In this document: in pieces, positions 40,266-51,100 of the stretch
How positions within the stretch are numbered: the first letter of the stretch is position 1
Layout: each line of letters begins with the position of its first letter
DNA from: Elusimicrobiota bacterium
GTDB taxonomy: Bacteria > Elusimicrobiota > Elusimicrobia > UBA1565
DNA length: 64,000 bases
Assembly (NCBI GenBank): GCA_016196755.1
Contig: JACPXC010000029.1
Location: forward strand, 1-64,000
Direction: 5' to 3'
Made by a program: the position numbers and the translations under genes
The notes under the pieces: generated by a model
Databases searched by the model: none
Told to the model about the DNA's origin: nothing
The model's input: only the letters and a program-made list of their open reading frames with translations

Positions 40266-42128
40266 TCAGTCCGCCGCGGGCAGCTCGAGCCAGAACCGGC
40301 TGCCGTTCCCTTCCCTCGACTCGACGCCGACGGTCCCGCCCATGCGCTCGACGGCCTTCTTGACGATGGCCAGGCCGATCCCGGTGCCCTCGTAGCCGGT
40401 ATGGAGGCGCTGGAAAGGCGTAAAGAGCTTGGGAAGCTGCTCCTTCGGGATGCCGATGCCGTGATCCTCCACGACGAGGCGGACCCGGTCGCCGGAGCGC
40501 TCGGCGCGGAGTTCGATATGCGGAGTCTGCTCTGGGGGGACGAACTTGGCGGCGTTGACGAGCAGGTTCGAGAGGGCCTGGGTGAGGAGGGAGTCCTGTC
40601 CGATGACGCGCCCCAGGGGCTTGTTAAGGTCGACCTGGGCGGCGGCCAAGGCGGGGTACTGTTCCAGGACGTGGTCGACGATGGGCTGAAGGGCGACGGG
40701 GTACATCTTGTAGTCCTCGCGCGAGAGGCGGCCGAACGCCAGGAGGTCCTGGATGAGCCGGTCCATCCGGGTGGCGGAGTCGGCGATGCGTCCTAGGAGC
40801 CTGGCGCTTTCCATGCCGAGCCCTTTCTCGGTCTCGGCGAGGAAGTGCGCGTAGCCTTGGATGGCCCGGAGGGGAGCCCGCAGGTCGTGGGAGACCGTGT
40901 AAGAGAAGGCTTCGAGCTCGGCGACGGTCTCTTCGAGCTTGGCCGTGCGCTCGCCGACTATCCGCTCGAGCTCGTTCTCGACGCTCTTGCGGTCGGTGAT
41001 GTCGGTGACGAAGACGAAGAACCCGGTGACGTTCCCGACGGCGTCCATGTGAGGGGCGTAATGGCCGTGGACCCAGCGCCTGCCGGAGGAGGGGGAGTCG
41101 AGCTCCTCCTCGTAGCTGACGACCTTCCCGGACAGCGCCTCGACGATGCGCGGCTTGAGCTTTTCGTAGGCGGAGGCGCCGATCACCTCCTTTACATGCT
41201 TCCCTTTGATGGCCTCGGGCGCGACGCCGAACCAGGCCTCGTAGGTGCGGTTGTTGAAGACGTAGCGGAGGTCCCTGTCGATGTAGGCGACCAGCGCGGG
41301 CTGGGCGTCGATGATGGCCCGGAGGTAGCGTTCCCGGGCGGCCTCGTCGGCGCGTCTCCTTTCCGTCAAGTCCCGCACGATCTTGGAATAGCCGACGACA
41401 AAGCCCATCTCATCCCTTATGGCGGTGATGACGACGCTGGCCCAGAAGCGGGTGCCGTCCTTGCGCAGCCGCCAGCCCTCGTCCTCGACGCTCCCTTTCT
41501 CGGCGGCCAAAGCGAGGAGCTTCTGGGGCTTGCCTAAGGCGCGCTCCTCGGGCGGGTAGAAGAGATCGAAGTGCTTCCCGAGGATCTCTTTGGCGGAGTA
41601 CCGCTTGATCCTCGCGGCTCCGAGGTTCCAGGTGGCTATGGCGCCTTCGGCGTCGAGCATGAAGACGGCGTAGTCGCGCACGCCCTCCACGATGGACCGG
41701 AAGCGCTGCTCGTTGCTGCGCAGGAGGCGGACGGACCTGTGGAGGTTGTGGGAGACGTAGCTGATCGCGACGCCGACGGCCATGAAGACGGCGGCGGGGA
41801 CGTTGAGGCCGGGGTCGTTGATCGGGACGTGGGAGGTGGCGACGGCCAGGCAGGCGATAGAGGAGAGGCCGGTGGCCACGAGACCGGGGCCGAAGCCGCC
41901 GTAGATCCCGGAGATGACGACGGCGAAGGTGTAGACCAGGAACGGGGAACGGGCCACGGCGTCGGCGACGAAGAGGTGGGTCAGGGTGGTGACGGCGGTG
42001 ACGGCCAGGGCGACTATGTAGCGCGACGACCACGGCATGGAGCTGACGGCGCTGGGGGCGGGGGCTGGATGGAAATGGATGTCGCGCAGGAGGGTGGGGT
42101 AGCGGCGTTGGAGGTTGAGGGCGGGCAC
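40266..42128 (-). CDS. membrane PAS-sensor histidine kinase
   Basis: A 620-aa kinase. The N-terminal membrane domain (about 33-130) has four hydrophobic segments of the DUF4118/KdpD type. Two PAS domains follow (about 140-260, with a PAC-like SKIVRDLTERR, and 270-385, with VFVTDITDRK), then HisKA with phosphoacceptor His in TVSHDLRAPLRA and a HATPase_c domain (N-box LSNLLVNAAKFV, DHGIGIPKEQ, GTGIGLAIVKK). The PAS pair suggests sensing by ligand or cofactor. The GTG at 42128 has TACACT exactly 6 nt upstream. The response regulator follows in the same transcript. Confidence 0.92.
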   Translation of the reverse strand: MPALNLQRRYPTLLRDIHFHPAPAPSAVSSMPWSSRYIVALAVTAVTTLTHLFVADAVARSPFLVYTFAVVISGIYGGFGPGLVATGLSSIACLAVATSHVPINDPGLNVPAAVFMAVGVAISYVSHNLHRSVRLLRSNEQRFRSIVEGVRDYAVFMLDAEGAIATWNLGAARIKRYSAKEILGKHFDLFYPPEERALGKPQKLLALAAEKGSVEDEGWRLRKDGTRFWASVVITAIRDEMGFVVGYSKIVRDLTERRRADEAARERYLRAIIDAQPALVAYIDRDLRYVFNNRTYEAWFGVAPEAIKGKHVKEVIGASAYEKLKPRIVEALSGKVVSYEEELDSPSSGRRWVHGHYAPHMDAVGNVTGFFVFVTDITDRKSVENELERIVGERTAKLEETVAELEAFSYTVSHDLRAPLRAIQGYAHFLAETEKGLGMESARLLGRIADSATRMDRLIQDLLAFGRLSREDYKMYPVALQPIVDHVLEQYPALAAAQVDLNKPLGRVIGQDSLLTQALSNLLVNAAKFVPPEQTPHIELRAERSGDRVRLVVEDHGIGIPKEQLPKLFTPFQRLHTGYEGTGIGLAIVKKAVERMGGTVGVESREGNGSRFWLELPAAD

Positions 42129-42258
42129 GGTGAGAGTGTAGATGCCGGAGCGGGGGGAAATCCGTAGAGGATCGGCAAAATAATCTTGACGGCGGGAGTC
42201 TTCGTAGCGTTACGCGACGGCTATGTTTGGAAGGGGCGTGGAGGCCTACTATTGAACG

Positions 42259-42630
42259 ATGAGATACCTAGCGGTGGTCCTGTTGCTGGCGGGCTGCATG
42301 GGGCCGGGGAGCCGGATCAAGAAGAACCCGGCGGTCTTCAACGCGCTGCCGGCCGAGGCGCGGGAGAAGATCAAGGCGGCCAAGATCGACCTGGGGTTTA
42401 CGACGGAGATGGTGAGGCTGGCGTTCGGGGAGCCGGGGCGGCGGTTTAGAAAGGTGTCGGCTGGGGGGGAGGAGGAGGTCTGGGTTTATAGGAATCTGGA
42501 GCCGGGGGGCGGGACGTATATCCGGCCGCACCGGTATGGGGGGGTTTCGCAGGTGGTGCATTATTACGACGCGGTGAGAGTGACGTTCAAGGATGGGAAG
42601 GTGGCGGGGTTCGAGGAGGTGGAGAGGTAG
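42259..42630 (+). CDS. small lipoprotein, BamE/SmpA-like
   Basis: The 123-aa protein has a lipobox LLLAGC (Cys14). Its mature domain begins with a helix, then FTTEMVRLAFGEPGRRFRKV and EEVWVYRNLEP, which follow the BamE/SmpA pattern of a conserved Gly-Glu-Pro turn and Trp-x-Tyr strand. The match is short, so a role in outer-membrane protein assembly is only suggested. TACTAT (42247-42252) lies 6 nt before the ATG. Confidence 0.55.
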   Translation: MRYLAVVLLLAGCMGPGSRIKKNPAVFNALPAEAREKIKAAKIDLGFTTEMVRLAFGEPGRRFRKVSAGGEEEVWVYRNLEPGGGTYIRPHRYGGVSQVVHYYDAVRVTFKDGKVAGFEEVER

Positions 42631-42656
42631 GCATCTCTATTCTCTATAATGCGGCG

Positions 42657-43952
42657 ATGATCGCCCTCTTCAAGAAGGTATCCGCCGCCCTCTCAAGGGT
42701 CGTTGTAATCCTTCTCGTGACCCCGCCGCTCTATTCCCAGTCGACCCAAGCCGTCCAAGGCCGCCCCATCACCCTCCAAGAGGCCTTCCACTTCACCAAG
42801 CAGAACAGCGAGACGATCGCCGCCTCACAGGCCGGCATCGAAGAAGCCAAACACCGCGTCAAAGAGCTCTGGGGCACCGCCCTCCCCCAGATAAACCTTC
42901 AAGCCACCGAGTTCATCCAAGACTCCGCCACCGCCGGCGGCGGCGTCCAAAGCACCTTCAACAGACGTGAGCGCCCCGAAGCCAAAATCACCTTCAACCA
43001 ACAGATCTTCTCCGGATTCAGAGAATTCCTAGGCATCAAAGCCCTTCGCTTTAGAAAGGAAGGCCTGGAGCTCGACCTGGCGCGCGCCACCTCCCTCCTT
43101 TATATGGACGTGGCCCGCGCCTACCTGGACCTCCTTGGCGCCCAACGCGAGCTAGCCACCCGCCAAACCACCGTCGAACTGACCAAGGAGCGCGTCAAAG
43201 ACCTCGAATCCAGGGCCAAGCTAGGCCGTTCCAGGAACTCCGAGGTCCTGGCCGCCAAGGTCCAGCTCTCGAGACTCGAAGCCCAGCTCCCCGAGGTGGC
43301 AGGCAGGGAAGCCGCCTCCCAGGCCGTCCTCGGGTACATGACCGGCATCGAGCAGCGCCTGGCCCCGCAGGAGCCCAAGCCCCCGACCCAGACCGATCTG
43401 ACGCACTCCCTCAATCTAGCCCGCATACGAAGCGACGTCGAGTCCCTCCGCAGGCAGTTCTACGCCGCCGAGTTCATCGAGAAGGCCCAGCGCCGGGAGC
43501 GCTGGCCCACCCTCAGCGTCGGAGGCGCCTGGTACTTGAAGCGCGTCGGTTTCCAGGAAGACATCAACTGGGATATGACCTTCGCCGCCAATCTGCCGTT
43601 GTTCACCGGGAACCAGATCACCAGCCGCATCTCCCAGGCCGAGCTTAGAAGGAAAGCCGCCGAGTTCAATCTCAGGGGAACGGAACGCCTGGCCCAGAGC
43701 GAGGTCAAGGCCGCCTGGACCCAGCTGGCTTCGTCCATAGAGAGAATCGGGTCCCTCATGGCCGCCGTGGACTTAGCCGAACGCAACGCCAGGGCCCAGA
43801 GCGAGGACTATCGTCTCGGCGTCGTCACCAACCTCGATGTATTAGCCGCCCTCACCCAGCTTCAAGACGCCCGACTCGACCTCGAGAACGCCAAGCTCTC
43901 CGCCGCCTTGTGGGCCGTCCAGCTCGAGACCGCCGCGGGGGGCCCCAAGTGA
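42657..43952 (+). CDS. TolC-family outer-membrane efflux protein
   Basis: A 431-aa protein with a signal peptide and two TolC repeats: ITLQEAFHFTKQNSETIAAS at the first helix start, SLLYMDVARAYLDLLGAQRE, and in the second half AELRRKAAEFNLRGTERLAQ and SEDYRLGVVTNLDVLAALTQL. It forms the trimeric outer-membrane exit duct of an efflux pump. A consensus TATAAT (42645-42650) lies 6 nt before the ATG. The RND pump gene overlaps its stop (GTGA). Confidence 0.93.
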   Translation: MIALFKKVSAALSRVVVILLVTPPLYSQSTQAVQGRPITLQEAFHFTKQNSETIAASQAGIEEAKHRVKELWGTALPQINLQATEFIQDSATAGGGVQSTFNRRERPEAKITFNQQIFSGFREFLGIKALRFRKEGLELDLARATSLLYMDVARAYLDLLGAQRELATRQTTVELTKERVKDLESRAKLGRSRNSEVLAAKVQLSRLEAQLPEVAGREAASQAVLGYMTGIEQRLAPQEPKPPTQTDLTHSLNLARIRSDVESLRRQFYAAEFIEKAQRRERWPTLSVGGAWYLKRVGFQEDINWDMTFAANLPLFTGNQITSRISQAELRRKAAEFNLRGTERLAQSEVKAAWTQLASSIERIGSLMAAVDLAERNARAQSEDYRLGVVTNLDVLAALTQLQDARLDLENAKLSAALWAVQLETAAGGPK

Positions 43953-46900
43953 ATATTTCCGAGCTCTCGATACGAAACCCCGTCTTCGCCTGGATGCTCA
44001 TGGCCGCCATGATGCTGTTCGGGTGGATCGGGTTCTCCCGGATGGGGGTGTCTCTTAACCCCGACGTCGACTTTCCTGTCGTCACCGTGTCTCTAGCCTG
44101 GGACGGCGCCGCGCCCGAGATCATGGAGACCGAGATCGTCGACATCATCGAGGACGCCATCACCACCGTCGAAGGCGTCAAGGAGATCACCTCGAGCTCC
44201 CGCCAGGGCGCCGCCTCCGTCACCGTCGAGATGGGGCTCGACCGCAACGTCGATGTCGCCGTCCAGGAGATCCAGTCAAAGCTCTTGCAGGCCCAGAGAA
44301 GACTCCCCCAGGAGATGGACCCGCCCATCGTCACCAAGAGCAACCCCGAGGACCAGCCCATCATGTGGCTGGGGTTGTATGGGGATCGCCCCGTCCGGGA
44401 CCTCATGATCGAGGCCCGCGACCACGTCAAGCAGGCCTTCCAGACCATCCCCGGGGTGGGGGAAGTCTTCCTAGGCGGCTTCCAGGACCGCGCCCTGCGC
44501 GTCTGGCTCGACAGCGACAAGCTGGCCGCCAAGGAGCTCACCGTCCAGGACGTCATAGCCGCCATCGGCCGCCAGCACCATGAGGTGCCCGCCGGCCAGC
44601 TCGAGACCGCCACCAAGGAGTTCAACGTCCGGACCTACGGCGAGATCGTCTCCCCCGAGGCCTTCGGCGACCTCCTGATAACCCACCGCGGCGGGGCCCC
44701 TATCCACGTCCCCATCCCCCTGAAGATGGTGGCCCGCATCGAGGACGGCCTGGCGGACTTCCGGCGCATCACCCGCGTGAACGGACAGCGCGCCGTGGGC
44801 TTGGGGTTGAGAAAGCAGCGCGGCGCCAACGCCGTGGCTGTCGCCAAGGCCGCCCGCGAGCGCATGGTCGAGGTCGAGAAGCGCCTCCCTCAGGGGATGC
44901 ACCTGGGCGTCAATTTCGACTCCACCCGCTACATCGAGGAGTCCGTCAAGGAACTCAACCACCACATGGTGCTGGCGGCCGTCCTGACCGGCATCGTCTG
45001 CTGGCTGTTCCTCGGGTCGTGGTCGTCGACCCTGAACGTGCTCATCGCGATCCCCACGTCCGTCCTAGGCACATTCATAGTCGCCTACTTCCTGGGATTC
45101 ACCCTCAACACGTTCACGATGCTCGGCCTCACCCTCTCGATCGGCATCGTCGTCGACGACGCCATCATGGTCTTGGAGAATATCGTCCGTCACGGCGAAG
45201 CAGGGGCCGGCAAAGAGGAGGCCGCCAGGTCCGGCACCTTGGAGATCCAGAGCGCCGCCGTGGCCTCCACCATCGCCATCCTCGCCATCTTCATCCCCGT
45301 CGTGTTCATGCAGGGCATCATCGGCAAGTTCTTCTTCCAATACGGCATCACCATATCGACCGCCGTCGCCTTGTCGCTCTTGGAAGCCCTTACGCTTACC
45401 CCCTCCCGCTGCGCCCAGTTCCTGGCGGTGCGGCACGACAAGGGGAAGCTTCTCCAGACGGTCGACGCCGGCTTCGACGCCCTGTCCGACGCCTACAAGC
45501 GCTCCCTGCATTGGTGCCTGGACCGGCGCTGGACCACGATCGGGCTGGCCTTCGCCGTGTTCGGTCTATCTTTGTTCCTCGCCCGCGACCTCAAGCGCGA
45601 GATGTCGCCCCACCAGGACCAGTCCATCTTCATGCTTCGCTTCGAGACCCCCGTCGGCACCTCGCTCGACGCCACCGACGGGATGGTCAAGCCCCTCGAG
45701 GCCTGGCTCAAGGAGAACCCCGCCGTCAGGCGCTACCTCTCGGCCATCGGCGGCTTCGGGGGAGGCGAGGTCAACACCGGCCTGTTCTTCGTCACGATGA
45801 AGGACCGCAAGGACCGGCCCAAGGACAAGGATGGTAACACCCTCACCCAGCTGGCCTTCATGAACGAGGTGCGCGAGAAGGTCAAGGCCAGCCCGCCGGT
45901 GCGCGGATTTGTCATGGACATGTCCCAGCAGGGCTTCTCCTCCGGCCGCGGCTTTCCCATCGAGTTCACCGTGCGCGGCCCCGATTGGGAGAAGCTCGTC
46001 GAGCTCTCGAGCACGCTTCGCAAGCGCCTCGAGGACGCCCCCCTGCTCCAGGACGTCAACACCGACTACAAGACCGGCATGCCCGAGCTCCGGATCCTGC
46101 CCGACCGCTCCAAGGCCTACCGGCGCGGCGTGGCCGTCGACGTCATCGGCCAGACCATCAACGCCATGGTGGGCGGCGTGCGCGCCGGCTGGTTCACCGA
46201 GGGCGGGCACCGCTATGAGGTGCGCGCCCGCGGCGAGGAGAAGTTCCGCCTCACCCCCGAGGACATCGGCCGCTACTACGTGCGCAACACCCACGGCGAA
46301 CTGACCCGCCTCTCCGACGTCACCCGGATGGAAGAGCGCACCACCCTCCTCACCATCACGCGCAAGGACCGCGAGCGCGCGATAGGCCTCATGGCCAACG
46401 TGGCCACCGGGGCGTCTCAGGCCGACGCACTGTCCGAGGTCGAGCGCATCGCCAAGGAGGTCCTGCCCGAGGGCTACCGGATGGTCTGGTCCGGGTCGTC
46501 GCAGTCCTTCAAGGAGTCCTTCCGGAGCCTCATGTTCGCCATGGTGCTCGGCATCATCGTCGCCTATATGGTGCTCGGCGCCCAGTTCAACAGCTTCATC
46601 CACCCCGTCACCGTGCTCTTGGCCCTGCCGTTCTCCATATCCGGCGCTCTGCTGGCTCTCCGGATCGGCGGCATGAGCATCAACGTCTACTCGATGATAG
46701 GACTCATCCTCCTGATGGGCATCGTCAAGAAGAACTCCATCCTGCTGGTGGACTTCGCCAACCAGCGCCGGGAAGGCGGGCTCTCGCCCGAGGCCGCCAT
46801 GCTGGAGGCCGGACCGGTGCGCCTGCGCCCCATCATCATGACCTCGGTGGCCACGGTGGCCGCGGCCATCCCGTCGGCGCTGGCCTGGGGGGCGGGCTCC

Positions 46901-47023
46901 GAGACCAGCCGGCCCATGGCGGCCTCGGTCATCGGCGGAGTCCTGCTGTCGACCGTGCTGACCCTGCTGGTCGTGCCCTGCGCCTACTCGCTCTTCGCGA
47001 AGCTCGAGTCCAAGACTAAATAG
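43949..47023 (+). CDS. RND efflux transporter (AcrB/HAE1 type)
   Basis: GTG start overlapping the TolC stop; 1024 aa. Topology is typical: TM1 (NPVFAWMLMAAMMLFGWIGF), a large periplasmic loop, TM2-6 with the proton-relay motif GIVVDDAIMVLENI in TM4, a second loop and TM7-12 with GIVKKNSILLVDF. It exports hydrophobic compounds or lipids using the proton gradient. Unusually, no membrane-fusion (HlyD-type) gene accompanies it, so the adaptor must be encoded elsewhere. The 3' end overlaps the convergent kinase gene by 8 bp. Confidence 0.95.
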   Translation: MNISELSIRNPVFAWMLMAAMMLFGWIGFSRMGVSLNPDVDFPVVTVSLAWDGAAPEIMETEIVDIIEDAITTVEGVKEITSSSRQGAASVTVEMGLDRNVDVAVQEIQSKLLQAQRRLPQEMDPPIVTKSNPEDQPIMWLGLYGDRPVRDLMIEARDHVKQAFQTIPGVGEVFLGGFQDRALRVWLDSDKLAAKELTVQDVIAAIGRQHHEVPAGQLETATKEFNVRTYGEIVSPEAFGDLLITHRGGAPIHVPIPLKMVARIEDGLADFRRITRVNGQRAVGLGLRKQRGANAVAVAKAARERMVEVEKRLPQGMHLGVNFDSTRYIEESVKELNHHMVLAAVLTGIVCWLFLGSWSSTLNVLIAIPTSVLGTFIVAYFLGFTLNTFTMLGLTLSIGIVVDDAIMVLENIVRHGEAGAGKEEAARSGTLEIQSAAVASTIAILAIFIPVVFMQGIIGKFFFQYGITISTAVALSLLEALTLTPSRCAQFLAVRHDKGKLLQTVDAGFDALSDAYKRSLHWCLDRRWTTIGLAFAVFGLSLFLARDLKREMSPHQDQSIFMLRFETPVGTSLDATDGMVKPLEAWLKENPAVRRYLSAIGGFGGGEVNTGLFFVTMKDRKDRPKDKDGNTLTQLAFMNEVREKVKASPPVRGFVMDMSQQGFSSGRGFPIEFTVRGPDWEKLVELSSTLRKRLEDAPLLQDVNTDYKTGMPELRILPDRSKAYRRGVAVDVIGQTINAMVGGVRAGWFTEGGHRYEVRARGEEKFRLTPEDIGRYYVRNTHGELTRLSDVTRMEERTTLLTITRKDRERAIGLMANVATGASQADALSEVERIAKEVLPEGYRMVWSGSSQSFKESFRSLMFAMVLGIIVAYMVLGAQFNSFIHPVTVLLALPFSISGALLALRIGGMSINVYSMIGLILLMGIVKKNSILLVDFANQRREGGLSPEAAMLEAGPVRLRPIIMTSVATVAAAIPSALAWGAGSETSRPMAASVIGGVLLSTVLTLLVVPCAYSLFAKLESKTK

Positions 47024-48041
47024 ACAGGAGCCGTTTCTCCAGCGTCGCCGCGTCGGCCAAGCGGCGCTCGGGGGCGGGCTGGAGCAGGTCGTCTAAGAGT
47101 ATGTCCACGGCGGGGGGGACCCCCGGGACCGTCCGCGCCACCATCTTGCGGATCGGATCGGTGGAGGGCGACCAGCCGTCGGAGCCGAAGGGCAGATCCC
47201 CCGTCAGCGTCTCATAGAGGCAGACCCCGGCCGAGAACAGGTCCCCTCGGGGGGTGATGAGCCCCGACAGCGCCTCCGGCGGGATGTAGGCCGGCGTGCC
47301 GACCAAGGTGCTCGTGCGCGCCTCTTGTATCCGCCGCGGGTCGTCCTTGCGGGCCGGGCCCACCGTAGGCGCATGGGGGTCGGGGTCCAGCGAGCGCGCC
47401 ACGCCGAAATCCATCACCTTCACCATCCCGTCGTCGCCGATCATGATGTTGGCGGGCTTGAGGTCGCGATGCACCACGTTGCCGGCATGGGCGGCCGTGA
47501 GGGCGCGCGCCACCGCCACGAAGATGGCCCGCGAGGCCTCCCAATCCAGGCGCTTCTGCTGGACCAGGATCTGCTGGATGGTCTTGCCCGAGACGTAGGC
47601 GAAGACCAACGCCAGCGCGTCGCCGTCGGGGACCGCCTCGAAGAACTCCACCACGTTGGGGTGTTTGAGTCCCGAGAGCGCGCGGGCCTCGGCCAGGTAG
47701 ATGTCGCGCAGGACCTTGCGGGTCTCGACGTCGGCCACCTCCACCGTCTTGACCGCGATGCGCCGCCCGGTCTTGCGGTCCACCCCTTCCCAGACCCGGC
47801 CCATCCCGCCGCGGCCGATGACCCGGCTCATGGCCCAGCGGCCGGCCAGCACCTGGGCGGCGTCTTCTTTCTGGGGTTGGGCGCGCTTTCCCTCGCTGAG
47901 CCCCGTCACGCGGCGGCCGGCATGGACCACGGAGGAGCGGCGCCTTTGGAGGAAGGGTTTCACGCGCGGCCAAGCCCAGGCCGCCGCCGCCACGAGCAGC
48001 GAGGCGTTGAGCATGGCCAGCCCGATCGTCCCGGAGGTCAA
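47016..48041 (-). CDS. membrane-anchored Ser/Thr protein kinase (Hanks type)
   Basis: 341 aa from a TTG at 48041; an ATG at 48014 is the alternative. A single N-terminal transmembrane helix (MLNASLLVAAAAWAWPRV) precedes a cytoplasmic linker and a complete kinase domain: P-loop GRGGMGRVWEG, Lys in IAVKTVEV, catalytic HRDLKPANI, DFGVARS and APE-like GTPAYIPPE. No extracellular sensor domain follows, unlike PknB. It lies just downstream of the Hsp90-like operon on the same strand, with its own promoter. Confidence 0.92.
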   Translation of the reverse strand: MTSGTIGLAMLNASLLVAAAAWAWPRVKPFLQRRRSSVVHAGRRVTGLSEGKRAQPQKEDAAQVLAGRWAMSRVIGRGGMGRVWEGVDRKTGRRIAVKTVEVADVETRKVLRDIYLAEARALSGLKHPNVVEFFEAVPDGDALALVFAYVSGKTIQQILVQQKRLDWEASRAIFVAVARALTAAHAGNVVHRDLKPANIMIGDDGMVKVMDFGVARSLDPDPHAPTVGPARKDDPRRIQEARTSTLVGTPAYIPPEALSGLITPRGDLFSAGVCLYETLTGDLPFGSDGWSPSTDPIRKMVARTVPGVPPAVDILLDDLLQPAPERRLADAATLEKRLLSI

Positions 48042-48056
48042 GGTGGCACCCCCCTG

Positions 48057-48085
48057 ATTTTAGACGCCGAGTCGGGGGGCATCAA
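48057..48085 (-). promoter_or_regulatory. promoter of the Ser/Thr kinase gene
   Basis: Minus-strand TTGATG (48080-48085), 17-nt spacer, TAAAAT (48057-48062), then 15 nt containing a G-run before the TTG at 48041. Confidence 0.6.
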
Positions 48086-48105
48086 GGGTCCGGCCTGAAC
48101 GCCGC

Positions 48106-51100
48106 TCACGGCGCGCCGCTCTGGTCGAGGCTCTCGGCCAGGAGTACCTGCAGGAGTGCGTCGTGGGCGTCCGTGGCGCGCTCCGACTCGCGGTTGACCG
48201 CCGAGGCCAACAGCGAGAGGAGGAACGGCGCCCGTCCCGCGGCGGCCGGGAGGCCCTCCATGACCGGGCGCGCGGCCGGGTGCTTCACGTCGATGGCCCA
48301 GCGCGTGCCGTTGCGGAACATGAGCCGGCGGCCGTCGCCCTCGAAGAGTTCGAGCTCGCCGGCGGCCGGCAGGATTGCGGGGTCTAGTCCCCGCCGGCCG
48401 CGCAGCTTGGCCAAGAGGCCCTCCAGCGCGTCGAGGAGCGGGTCGCCCGTGGACGCGGGGGCCGGGGCGGCCTGCTCCTCATGGGCCACCAACGGGATGT
48501 TGAGCGCCGCCGAGGCCAAGCGCGGCAGGCGGACGACGGGCAAGCCGGCGTCGGCCGGCTCGAAGGCCGCGCCGGGGGCCTTTGCGTAGCGCACGCAACC
48601 GTCGGTTTGGGCGCGGCCGCGCAGGTCGGCCAGGGAGACCGCGCCTCCGCCCAAGGTGGGGAACAACGGGGCGGCCTCCAGGCGCTGGCGCAGGGGTTCC
48701 CAGGCCTCCTGAGCCTCGCGGCGGGGCGCGGCGAAGAGCAGGAAGTAGGCGCGCAGGCCGTCGGCCGCCGGCCCCTCGGCCAGGCGCGGCCAGTCGTCGA
48801 CCAGGTCGCAGAGGAAGCGCTGGTAGAGGGCCACGGCAGCCTTGGCCAGGGCCGGGTGGATGGCGCCGTCCTTCTCGACCGGGCCCTGCCAGGCCGAGAC
48901 CTCGAGGAGGATGCGGCCGGCCCCGGCCAGCCCCGGGGTGGGCAGGGGGAACTCGAAGAGCTTGCGGCCGCCGACGACCGTGACGCTGACCCCCGGCAGG
49001 GGCTCGGGCGGCAAGCCGATCCAGGCACGCAGGGTCCCCCCCTCCAGCTCGCGGTTGACCAGCATCGGCTCCTCGAAGCCCGAGGCGGCCGCGGCCGGCG
49101 CCGGCGCGGCGTCGGCCGCGCGCCGGGTGGCCGAGGCGCGCGACTTGCGCGGCGAGGCCGCCGGAGCGGGCGCCAGCGTGCGCTGGGCCGCGGGCCAGAG
49201 GGCGTTTAAAAGCTTGACCTCCCGCTCGTCGAGCACGGCGTCGGCGGCGCCGCCCTCGGCGGCGTAGGTGAACGGCCGGCCCGTGCTGAGCCGGGCGTCG
49301 AGCTGGAGCGGGTTCCAGCCCCCGCCGCGGTGGCGGCGCACGAGCGGCATCGCGCAGAGGTGCTCGCGCACGCGGTGCCAGCGCGCCAAAGAGCGCGGGG
49401 CGCCGATCCAGGGAGTGAAGAGCTTGGCGACCGCGGAGAGGACGAAGACCCGCTCGGGGTCCTGGGGGGCGTCGAAGAGGGTGCCGCGCCGGCGCAGGAG
49501 GTCCTCGAGCTTGGCCAGGACGTCGCCCTCGGCCAGCGGCGCCTCGGGGACCTTCTCGGGCCTGCGCCAGGCCGCGCGCAGGTCGGGGCGGCCGGGGACG
49601 CCGGACGCCTCGGCTCCAGGCAGCAGGCGCTTGAGGAACTCCAAGGTGAAGGACTCGTGGCGGAAGCTCAGCGCGGGAGTGGGGAAGCGCGCGCGGCGGC
49701 GCAGAAAGAACAGGGTCTCGCCCCAGGAGAAGCGCGTGAGCAGGCCCTGATAGTCGAGCAGGCCCGCCTCGCAGGGGAAGAGCGGCACGGTGCGCAGCCA
49801 GGTCGGGAGCTTCTCGGGAGCGCCCTTGGCGGCCCACCAGGCCAGGGCGTCGAGCAGATGCGCGCGCAGGGCCGAGGCTCCCGACGAGTCCTCCTCGGGC
49901 GAGAACTCCGCGGCGGCGGCGGCGTAGAGCGAGGGGATGGCATCGAGCACCGCCGATTGGGCGACGGCGACGCGCTGGGGGCTCAGCGGCATGTCGGCGT
50001 CGAGGACGGCGATGAAGCGCAAGTCGGCGGGGGCCGGGGCGCTCTGGTCGGGCGCGCCGTTGATGAACATGTGCAGGCGCGCGGCGTCGGGGCGGTGCAG
50101 GGGCAGGCCGACCTCGCCGCGCCAGGGTTCGGAGAGGGGGCGGCGCACCAGCACCTGGTCGACGCCAAGGCGCTCGAGCGCCACCGCCGAGCCGGTCTCG
50201 AGGCCGGCCAGGCGGCGCGCGCGGTCAAGGGCGGCGTCGGCGTCCTCGGCGGAGACGCCCGGAAAGAGCCGGGTCAGCGACTCGCGCTCGGCGCGGCCGG
50301 AGAGCAGGATGACCGGAAACGCGCCGGGGGCCGAGGGCTCGCCCGAGCGCGCCACGGGAACGTAGCCCAGGGCTCCCGCGGTGCGGAGCAGTTCCTCGTG
50401 GCTGCGCAGCGACAGGTCGGGGGAGACGTAGACCGGGGCCGACAGCGCCGCGCGGGCGGGGTCGTCGGCGGCGCCGCGCGCGGCGCGCGACGCCGCCTCG
50501 CGCAGCCAGCAGACGCGCTTGGCATCGGCCAAGAGGACCTTGGCCAGCTCGCGGTCGGCGCGCGGCGGGTCGGCCAGGAAGCGGCTGAGCGCTCCCAGGA
50601 GGCCCGAGGCCGGCGGCTCGAGCCAGCCGCGCACCGCGTCGGCCCAGAACTTGTAGAGGACGCCGTCGGCCAGCAAGCGCGCCAGCGCCGGGGCGCGCTC
50701 GGCCTGCAGGCGCGCGCATTTGACGGTCATCTTGCGCACCGCGGCCTCGACGGCGGCCAGCGCGCGCTTGTAGCGCTCGTCGCGCACCACGGCGGTCTGC
50801 GAGGCGTTGAGCCGGAAAGCCGGGTCGTCGACCCGGCCGAAGACCCCGGCCCCGGCAAGCTGGAGCGTCACCTCACCGACGCGCACCCCCAGCCGGTAGA
50901 ACTGCAGGCGGCTCAGGGGCTCGATGCGCGTCGGCATGACGACGATGCCGCGCAGGCCCGAGCCGGCCAGCGGCACGCCCTCCTCCACGAGCTCCTCGGG
51001 CAGGGCCGAGGCGAGCCGGTCGTCGTCGAGGAATATCGGCATCGTCGCCATCCCGCAGTTCTCGCGCAGGGCCTCGGCGAAGCCCTTCCCCCAGAGCCCG

